Of a stretch of 11,228 nt of DNA, positions 7,359 to 11,228 are shown one piece after another. Every line of letters begins with the position of its first letter. Within the stretch, counting starts at the first letter, position 1. The DNA is from Chloroflexota bacterium (GTDB taxonomy: Bacteria; Chloroflexota; Anaerolineae; Promineifilales; Promineifilaceae): assembly GCA_024278255.1 (NCBI GenBank), contig JAJRTP010000013.1:1-11228 (forward strand), read 5' to 3'. The position numbers were made by a program, and so were the translations under genes. The notes beneath the pieces are model-generated. The model saw only the letters and a program-made list of their open reading frames with translations. It made no database searches and was not told the origin of the DNA.

Positions 7359-7469
7359 CTAACTTAACATAAAGTTTTTAACGAGGCGCGTTGAAGAGAC
7401 CCCGGTGAAAACACAACCCAGGAATGACGGCTGCAAAATCAAGTTGGTGAAACCATTTTGATGAAACAT
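7359..7469 (-). CDS. Possible 36-residue leader peptide of the ABC-F gene
   Basis: An ATG at 7469 opens a 36-codon frame (MFHQNGFTNLILQPSFLG...) ending at TAG 7359-7361, 30 bases before the terminator stem. It has no good ribosome site, but the predicted start of transcription from the candidate promoter at 7479-7507 falls within a few bases of this ATG, so it could be translated leaderless. A short frame ending just before a terminator is what ribosome-mediated attenuation requires. Chance is a serious alternative, because short frames are common. Confidence 0.25.
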   Translation of the reverse strand: MFHQNGFTNLILQPSFLGCVFTGVSSTRLVKNFMLS

Positions 7470-7478
7470 GATGCGTAT

Positions 7479-7507
7479 AGAATACTCCAAGGTCGGCTCA
7501 TTGACAA
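7479..7507 (-). promoter_or_regulatory. Candidate sigma70-type promoter for the ABC-F gene
   Basis: On the minus strand TTGTCA (7507-7502), a 17-base spacer and TATTCT (7484-7479) give a plausible -35/-10 pair, 5/6 and 4/6 matches to consensus. Transcription would begin near 7472 and give a leader of about 220 bases containing the short frame, terminator and hairpin listed separately. No comparative support is available. Confidence 0.35.
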
Positions 7508-7531
7508 AAAGGCGCGGTCATCAATGGCTTT

Positions 7532-7641
7532 ACTGAAAAAAGGTTGATTTCACCGCAGAGGCGCAGAGAACGCAGAGATTTTTCTCTGGGAGGCTCTAAA
7601 TTCTTTGCGCCCTCCGCGCCTCTGCGGTTAGTTTTTTCAGT
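7532..7641. repeat. 110-bp inverted-repeat element (MITE-like), also a possible pilin terminator
   Basis: Outer arms ACTGAAAAAA (7532-7541) and TTTTTTCAGT (7632-7641) are perfect complements. Inside, 7552-7577 and 7603-7628 form imperfect 26-base arms that begin with ACCGCAGAGGCGC and its complement. The motif (CCGCAGAGGCGCAGAG ... CTCTGCGGT) is one I recognise as a dispersed palindromic element in many bacterial genomes, often mis-called as a small Arg-rich protein. It begins 8 bases after the stop of the minus-strand pilin, and on that strand the structure ends in CCTTTTTTC, so it may also terminate pilin transcription. Confidence 0.72.
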
Positions 7642-7648
7642 AGACTCA

Positions 7649-7840
7649 TCAATTACAAATATTTGTGCCGCAAATACAATTGCCACAGTAGGAGGGTTCA
7701 ATAATTTTGCTGAACACATTGCCGATTTGCGGCCCCAACATGGTCAATATGCCAATCACAACGACAGAAACTAAAACCAGAATCAAGGCGTACTCCACCA
7801 ACCCTTGCCCTGACTCCTGCTTTGTAAAGACAAATAACAT
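7649..7840 (-). CDS. Flp/Tad-type pilin with Cys-rich C-terminal tail
   Basis: 63 residues. The start at ATG 7840 is chosen over one 54 bases upstream because GGGGAG lies 7 bases before it and it gives the normal pilin length. The sequence MLFVFTKQESGQGLVEYALI then LVLVSVVVIGILTMLGPQIG is a class III (Flp) prepilin: a short basic leader, the conserved G-Q-G-L-V-E-Y segment processed by a TadV-type peptidase, and one hydrophobic helix that packs the pilus core. In related pilins the glycine-glutamate type cleavage lies just before this segment; here the pair is SG-QG, so the exact site is uncertain. The tail SYCGNCICGTNIC has four cysteines in 11 positions, which is not usual for Flp pilins. 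No tad assembly genes are in the window, so it must use machinery elsewhere. Confidence 0.8.
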   Translation of the reverse strand: MLFVFTKQESGQGLVEYALILVLVSVVVIGILTMLGPQIGNVFSKIIEPSYCGNCICGTNICN

Positions 7841-7916
7841 GGCGGTTCTCCCCGAATGGCAAAATCTGCCGGACAAACGTTTGTGTTTATCCACGCCATC
7901 CGTAAGCAGTGTACTT

Positions 7917-8819
7917 CTACTCTGTCACCGGTTCCTTAAAATCATACAGGCCATCCTTTATTTGCCAATTAAGGCCGCAAGCGCTGTTGGGGCAGTGGAG
8001 CAGGTCGTCTGGAACGGGGTCGAGGGGGGTGAAGCAGGTGGGGCAGGCGAAGAAGGTGTGGGGTACGGCCGTAACCCCCTCACTTGAATGCTGACTTTGC
8101 ACAAACACGCTGGGCGACAACTGCCACCAGTTCCCCGTCAACTGGGCCATTGAATCCAGTGATACGAGCAAATTGGTGGGGACAGCTTTTTTGAGAGGGC
8201 CAAAGCGGTAATGGGAAACAGTCAACGTCTGGCCCGGTGCAAAATCGGCCGCCTGCAACTGTTCCCGAATCCACTGCGGATGGAAGTCGAAATTAAGCTC
8301 CACAAATTCCACCGGCTCCGGCTGGAAAGGAGACCATTTCTGCCGCCGTGCCCAGTAGCGGGCAATCGCCTTAAGGTTCTTCTTATTGGCAAATTCTAGA
8401 ATATACGTGCCGCCGGGACGGGCAATGCGGGACAACTGGGCAAACAAGGCGGGCACATCGGCGGCGTGATGGATGGTGCGAATCTGTACCATTGTTTCAA
8501 ACAGGCCATCTACAAAAGGCATGTTATACCAGTTACCGGCCACGTAGATAAAACGGGGATCATCGCCCAAATGTTCCTGCGCCTCCCGCAGCAGGGAGCG
8601 GGAGTAGTCGAACAGGACCACGCGCTGGTAGCCGGCATATTCATCGGCGAGACGGCCGTAGCCCGCCCCAATCTCAATCAAGGTATCACCGGCCGGGGGC
8701 ATGAGACGGCGCAAAGCCACGCGCTCAGCCTGATCTTCATAATCGCGGTTCTGATTCTGCCAAAAACGGGTACGGTAATCCGAACCCTCGTAATCACAAA
8801 CAGGGGGTGTATCGCTCAT
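7917..8819 (-). CDS. Class I SAM-dependent methyltransferase with C-terminal zinc ribbon
   Basis: 300 residues. Motif I LIEIGAGYGRLADEY at 47-61 binds S-adenosylmethionine, Asp71 at the end of beta-2 (VVLFDYS) contacts the ribose, and the NWYNMPFVDGLFETMV and RIARPGGTYILEF segments fit post-I motifs of the Methyltransf_11/25 group. Residues about 257-294 carry a Cys4 zinc ribbon: C259-P-T-C262 and C276-P-N-S-A-C281, ending GLYDF, resembling a Trm112-like or RlmA-like ribbon but placed at the C-terminus. The substrate cannot be read from sequence; such ribbons often belong to methyltransferases acting on RNA, protein or lipid-linked precursors. No ribosome site is visible before ATG 8819, and a weak promoter ends a few bases upstream, so leaderless translation is possible. 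The pilin follows 76 bases downstream on the same strand. Confidence 0.85.
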   Translation of the reverse strand: MSDTPPVCDYEGSDYRTRFWQNQNRDYEDQAERVALRRLMPPAGDTLIEIGAGYGRLADEYAGYQRVVLFDYSRSLLREAQEHLGDDPRFIYVAGNWYNMPFVDGLFETMVQIRTIHHAADVPALFAQLSRIARPGGTYILEFANKKNLKAIARYWARRQKWSPFQPEPVEFVELNFDFHPQWIREQLQAADFAPGQTLTVSHYRFGPLKKAVPTNLLVSLDSMAQLTGNWWQLSPSVFVQSQHSSEGVTAVPHTFFACPTCFTPLDPVPDDLLHCPNSACGLNWQIKDGLYDFKEPVTE

Positions 8820-8825
8820 ACAGGT

Positions 8826-8853
8826 AGTTTACAGGGGATGGAAAAAGGGGCAA
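8826..8853 (-). promoter_or_regulatory. Weak candidate promoter for the methyltransferase gene
   Basis: On the minus strand TTGCCC (8853-8848), a 16-base spacer and TAAACT (8831-8826) form a partial sigma70-like pair ending six bases before ATG 8819. Start of transcription would be almost at the ATG, which would explain the absent ribosome site. The -35 overlaps the last bases of the terminator stem. Confidence 0.25.
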
Positions 8854-8891
8854 GAGAGCGCATAGATTGGCTTAATTTATACGCTCTCTTG
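8851..8891. terminator. Hairpin terminator after the 233-residue membrane protein gene
   Basis: CAAGAGAGCG (8851-8860) pairs perfectly with CGCTCTCTTG (8882-8891), with a 21-base loop. On the minus strand it starts 3 bases after the TAA (8895-8897) of the membrane-protein gene and is followed by CCCCTTTTT. On the plus strand it is followed at once by TTTTTATT. It can therefore work in both directions; the gene order calls for the minus-strand use. Confidence 0.7.
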
Positions 8892-8894
8892 TTT

Positions 8895-9596
8895 TTATTC
8901 TTCAGCAGGCGGTTCAATGATGACCTGCTTTACACGCTCGCCAACCTCTTCATTCGAGGATGGCAGGTTTTTAAGCATATCATTTAGCGGGCCAAACAGA
9001 GCGCGCAACTTGAAAAACGGCCCGCCCAGTTCTGTCTGCGCCAGGGGAATTTCTACAGGCACGTTCATTTGCACCGGGATAGTTTGATTTACCGGGACTT
9101 CCATACTCATGGACACAGGCAGGGGCAATCCGGCCGGCATCACAATGGATACCTGGCCGTTAATCTCACCACCGCCGCCGGGCAGAACAAACCGGGCCGG
9201 CACACTCAGAGGGACATCTTCAGTGAGAACAACAACCGTGGACTGCTCCAATGGCAGGGTAAAGGAAATGGGCATGGTCGTATCAATGGTAATGTCCTGT
9301 TCAATCGTGGCTTCACTCATCTCCACAAAACTGTCATTCAACCCTTCTACAATCGGTTCCACAATGTCATTGACAATGGGAATGATCAAGCCGGCTACGG
9401 CCAGCAAGATAATGACCAGGGTCAAATTCAGGGCGAAGGAAAAAAGGATGGCAAAGGTTTTGAAGGCATCCCAGGGTTTTTGCCCCCAAAGCCAGTGCGG
9501 CACGCCGCTGCCGCCAGACGATTGCGTCTCTACCGGTTGGGTCTCAGCTTGTTCGTCAGTCTCATCGGTCTGGTTATTTTCGGTATCATCAGCCAT
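8895..9596 (-). CDS. Single-pass membrane protein of unknown function
   Basis: 233 residues, family not recognised. GGAGGT lies 6 bases before ATG 9596, a strong ribosome site. Residues 1-30 are acidic and Gln/Thr/Ser-rich, probably disordered (MADDTENNQTDETDEQAETQ). One membrane helix spans about 47-74 (FAILFSFALNLTLVIILLAV), so topology is likely N-in with the rest outside. Residues 98-190 are a string of short hydrophobic beta-like segments punctuated by Pro (ISFTLPLEQ, DVPLSVPARFVLPGG, VPVNQTIPVQMNVPVEIPL), as in an extended beta sheet or lipid-contacting domain. The last 45 residues look helical and end in a charged tail. It is alone on its transcript: a terminator follows and a candidate promoter with the parS-like region precedes it. 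I see no enzyme motif. Confidence 0.75.
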   Translation of the reverse strand: MADDTENNQTDETDEQAETQPVETQSSGGSGVPHWLWGQKPWDAFKTFAILFSFALNLTLVIILLAVAGLIIPIVNDIVEPIVEGLNDSFVEMSEATIEQDITIDTTMPISFTLPLEQSTVVVLTEDVPLSVPARFVLPGGGGEINGQVSIVMPAGLPLPVSMSMEVPVNQTIPVQMNVPVEIPLAQTELGGPFFKLRALFGPLNDMLKNLPSSNEEVGERVKQVIIEPPAEE

Positions 9597-9628
9597 TGTC
9601 CACCTCCGTGGTTACTCCAGGTTGACAT

Positions 9629-9656
9629 AGTATAATAACATTATGGTAACATGAAA
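9629..9656 (-). promoter_or_regulatory. Candidate promoter for the membrane-protein gene
   Basis: On the minus strand TATACT (9634-9629) is a good -10 and TTTCAT (9656-9651) a poor -35, with a 16-base spacer. It lies about 33 bases before the ATG and directs transcription into the GGAGGT site. The AT-rich stretch is the only such patch upstream of the gene. Confidence 0.35.
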
Positions 9657-9730
9657 TGGGTAAATATCAAGACGGCCGTAAAAACCCACACGCTCTCAAG
9701 TGTCCTACCCGGCAAATCAGCCCGCAAAAA

Positions 9731-9746
9731 TGTTTCACGGGAAACA
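9731..9746. promoter_or_regulatory. parS: parS-like site 1 (ParB binding)
   Basis: TGTTTCACGGGAAACA differs at one position from the widely conserved chromosomal parS palindrome TGTTTCACGTGAAACA. parS is bound by ParB, which spreads and slides on CTP and loads condensin near the replication origin. A second site lies 41 bases away. No parA or parB gene is inside the window. Confidence 0.78.
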
Positions 9747-9762
9747 ATTTACGGCCGTAAAT
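9747..9762. repeat. 16-bp perfect palindrome between the two parS-like sites
   Basis: ATTTACGGCCGTAAAT is a perfect palindrome built on the genome-wide octamer ACGGCCGT. It begins directly after parS-like site 1 and ends 9 bases before site 2. It may be just another copy of the frequent octamer, or a protein-binding site in its own right. Confidence 0.6.
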
Positions 9763-9771
9763 CATCCATTT

Positions 9772-9787
9772 TGTTCCCCGTGAAACA
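9772..9787. promoter_or_regulatory. parS: parS-like site 2 (ParB binding)
   Basis: TGTTCCCCGTGAAACA matches TGTTTCACGTGAAACA at 14 of 16 positions, with the right half perfect. Centre-to-centre distance to site 1 is 41 bases, close to four helical turns, so both would face the same side. The site abuts the candidate -35 (9789) of the NYN-domain gene, so ParB could affect its transcription. Confidence 0.7.
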
Positions 9788-9788
9788 A

Positions 9789-9816
9789 TTGCGCCAAATG
9801 ACGAATCAAGTAGAAT
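9789..9816 (+). promoter_or_regulatory. Candidate promoter for the NYN-domain gene
   Basis: TTGCGC (9789-9794), a 16-base spacer and TAGAAT (9811-9816) form a partial sigma70-like promoter, giving a leader of about 40 bases. The ATG at 9863 lacks a clear Shine-Dalgarno sequence at normal spacing (the best, GGAG, is over 30 bases away). Confidence 0.35.
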
Positions 9817-9862
9817 ACACAGATGGAGTCAACCACACCCTGACTTAAACAGTAAAGATTGT

Positions 9863-11101
9863 ATGTCCGAGCAAAACGAACCGCCCCAACTAATAAAACA
9901 ACGCCTTCTGGCCCCACCGGCCAATGATGTGGCGATCTTTCTCGATCTGGACAACCTGGTCATTGGCGCCAAGCAGTCAGGAATGACATTTGACATCAAT
10001 CTGGTGTTGAATTGTATCAAAGAAGTGACGAACGGCCGTATTGTGCTGCGTCGTTCTTACGGGGATTGGCGGCAAAGCCAGCAGCTCATGAAAGAACTGG
10101 CCTCCGCCGGATTTACCACCCAATCCACTATTCGCCTCAACAACTTCAGCAAGAATCTGGCCGACATGCAAATTGTGGTAGACACGATGGACACGCTGGT
10201 TGACGGCCACACCTACAGCACCTACGTCCTGATGACCGGCGACCGGGATTTTACCCCGCTGGTGCAATCCCTGCGCAAACGGGGTAAGCACGTTATCGGG
10301 CTGGGCGTCAGAAACACCGTCAGCCAAAGCTTCGTTGACCTTTGTGACCAGTACATCTACTACGAAGATATTGTCCCCCAGCAGGCGCTTAATGACGCCG
10401 ACGTAGAAGCGTTGTTAGCTCAGGCTGTAGACGATCTCCTGAAAAACGAAAAGCGGGTGCGCGCCAGCGTCATTAAGCAGCATATGTCCCAAGCCAGTAA
10501 CGGCGCCTTCGACCAAAGTAAATATGCCGAAGGCAGCTTCCGCAAGTTCCTGAAGAAATACCCGCATATTTTAGAAATCGAACAAGTAGAGACGACGCTG
10601 TATGTACGCAAACCTAAGCAAGTAAAGGCGGAAAAACCGCTGCATTTGCGCTACCGCACCGCTCTCAAAAAGAACACGCTGCGCATCATCCCCGCAGAAC
10701 CACGCTTTGTTATCCTGAAAGGGATCATTTCTGCCTTGGAGGAAGAACCACAAATCGGCTGGCGGGAATTAATTGATACCCTGGCGGAAAAGTATGCCGC
10801 CGAAGAAAAAGAGATTTCCAAAAATATGATTAACGCTATACTGCTTCTGTCCCGCCAGGCCGAGGTTGTCCACACGCTGAAAGGCAAATCGCTCTCTACC
10901 GCGCCAGTCACGCTTTATTTAACCGGCAAGAAGGTTTTTCAGGAAGCGGTTATGCGCTGCGATGCAGTTTACTTGCAAGCTATTCTGGAACTGCCTGAAC
11001 CCTTTGACATGGAAGAAGCGGCTCTGGCCCTCTATTATACTGCCGGGCACATACCTTATCTCAAGCAAATTTTGGCTCGTTTTGGCAAGATTGATCAGTA
11101 G
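9863..11101 (+). CDS. NYN-domain (PIN-like) putative nuclease with OST-HTH/LOTUS-like region
   Basis: 412 residues. The N-terminal NYN domain (about 22-170) shows the acidic metal-binding set of PIN-fold nucleases: FLDLDN (Asp28, Asp30), NLADMQIVVD (Asp101), and MTGDRDFTPLV (Asp127, Asp129), plus the RR-YGDW strand region. Residues about 178-250 fit an OST-HTH/LOTUS winged helix (VEALLAQAVDDLL ... SFRKFLKKYP ... VETTLYVRK), an RNA- or G-quadruplex-binding module commonly joined to NYN domains in LabA/MARF1-like proteins. Residues 278-410 are helical, perhaps further winged-helix units (FVILKGIISALEEEPQIGW), not recognised. Expected to be a cytoplasmic RNase or RNA-binding regulator (family knowledge); the target is unknown. 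The closest upstream elements are the parS-like sites. No terminator is visible before the transposon start, suggesting the insertion lies close behind the gene. Confidence 0.88.
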   Translation: MSEQNEPPQLIKQRLLAPPANDVAIFLDLDNLVIGAKQSGMTFDINLVLNCIKEVTNGRIVLRRSYGDWRQSQQLMKELASAGFTTQSTIRLNNFSKNLADMQIVVDTMDTLVDGHTYSTYVLMTGDRDFTPLVQSLRKRGKHVIGLGVRNTVSQSFVDLCDQYIYYEDIVPQQALNDADVEALLAQAVDDLLKNEKRVRASVIKQHMSQASNGAFDQSKYAEGSFRKFLKKYPHILEIEQVETTLYVRKPKQVKAEKPLHLRYRTALKKNTLRIIPAEPRFVILKGIISALEEEPQIGWRELIDTLAEKYAAEEKEISKNMINAILLLSRQAEVVHTLKGKSLSTAPVTLYLTGKKVFQEAVMRCDAVYLQAILELPEPFDMEEAALALYYTAGHIPYLKQILARFGKIDQ

Positions 11102-11119
11102 ATTTGTTTCATAATAAAA

Positions 11120-11141
11120 CATGCTCTAGGATAGAGACATG
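11120..11141 (+). promoter_or_regulatory. Hairpin covering the ribosome site and start of the transposase
   Basis: CATG-CTCTA (11120-11128) pairs with TAGAG-A-CATG (11132-11141) with one bulged A and the loop GGA. The only Shine-Dalgarno-like AGGA lies at 11128-11131 and the ATG at 11139-11141 is in the stem. Such structures in insertion sequences are known to limit transposase translation. Confidence 0.4.
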
Positions 11142-11228
11142 ATATTTCGATATACAAGATTAAAAAAGCACCCAGTAGTTTTCCGTGCAGTCACAGGACT
11201 GCGCGTTGGCGAGTTCAATGAATATACA
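11139..11228 (+). CDS. Start of a probable insertion-sequence transposase (cut by window end)
   Basis: The frame is open from ATG 11139 to the end, 30 codons: MIFRYTRLKKHPVVFRAVTG then LRVGEFNEYT. This resembles the N-terminus of IS5-like DDE transposases, where a short helix-turn-helix begins with Y-x-x-L/I-x-x-x-P-x-x-F-x-x-x-T-G-L-x-x-x-E-F (HTH_Tnp_4 type). Catalytic residues lie outside the window. The left inverted repeat and target duplication were not identified. An ordinary gene cannot be fully excluded from so short a piece. Confidence 0.6.
   Translation, partial: MIFRYTRLKKHPVVFRAVTGLRVGEFNEYT

Noticed and set aside
7544..7774. Small Arg-rich frame starting MISPQRRRERRDF
   Set aside because: This is the usual false translation of the dispersed inverted repeat at 7532-7641, and it overlaps the pilin gene on the other strand.
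9069..9635. Two overlapping plus-strand frames (188 and 173 codons)
   Set aside because: Both are antisense to the membrane-protein gene, which has a strong GGAGGT site, a sensible topology and a terminator right after its stop.
9622..9640. TTGACA followed by TATAAT on the plus strand near 9622-9636
   Set aside because: The two hexamers are only a few bases apart, far from the 16-18 base spacing of a promoter. The minus-strand reading is more plausible.
9651..9848. 65-codon plus-strand frame through the parS-like sites
   Set aside because: No ribosome site or family signal. The DNA here is better explained by palindromic binding sites.

Overview
The window looks like part of a Chloroflexota chromosome (Anaerolineae/Caldilineae-like). 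This is inferred from gene content: a tight-adherence type pilin with the GQGLVEYALIL motif, a very large secreted FG-GAP protein with an N-terminal region of a style common in that phylum, and a BaeS-like kinase preceded by a small Gly/His-rich membrane protein. No rRNA, tRNA or CRISPR array was seen, so the taxonomy rests on protein style only.

Layout: (1) 1-3551, minus strand: one long open frame, cut by the left edge (at least 1183 codons). It encodes a secreted or anchored surface protein with a signal/anchor segment, a family-specific N-terminal region, seven FG-GAP-like repeats and at least seven InlB-B-like 73-residue repeats. (2) 3552-4015: divergent intergenic region with a strong hairpin. 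(3) 4016-5642, plus strand: a damaged signalling operon. A small membrane protein gene runs out of its stop codon into the tail of an OmpR-type response regulator whose body is missing, followed by an intact histidine kinase. (4) 5621-7253, minus strand: an ABC-F ATPase gene broken near its 3' end by one extra base in a G/C run. Its leader carries an intrinsic terminator just before the ribosome binding site, which suggests attenuation. (5) 7254-7648: leader/intergenic DNA plus a roughly 110-bp inverted-repeat element. (6) 7649-9596, minus strand: a Flp-type pilin with a Cys-rich tail, a class I methyltransferase carrying a C-terminal zinc ribbon, and a one-helix membrane protein of unknown function. 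(7) 9597-9862: intergenic region with two parS-like ParB sites flanking a 16-bp palindrome. (8) 9863-11101, plus strand: an NYN-domain (PIN-like nuclease) protein with an OST-HTH/LOTUS-like region. (9) 11139-end: the first 30 codons of a probable insertion-sequence transposase.

The genes do not form one pathway. The strongest observations are the deleted response regulator, the parS-like pair, a 12-fold recurrence of the octamer ACGGCCGT outside the repeat gene, the ABC-F frameshift, and the attenuator-like ABC-F leader. Two lesions about 1.4 kb apart (regulator deletion, homopolymer frameshift) and near-identical long repeats mean assembly or sequencing error must be considered as an alternative explanation. 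I found no clearly novel multi-gene defence or biosynthetic system.
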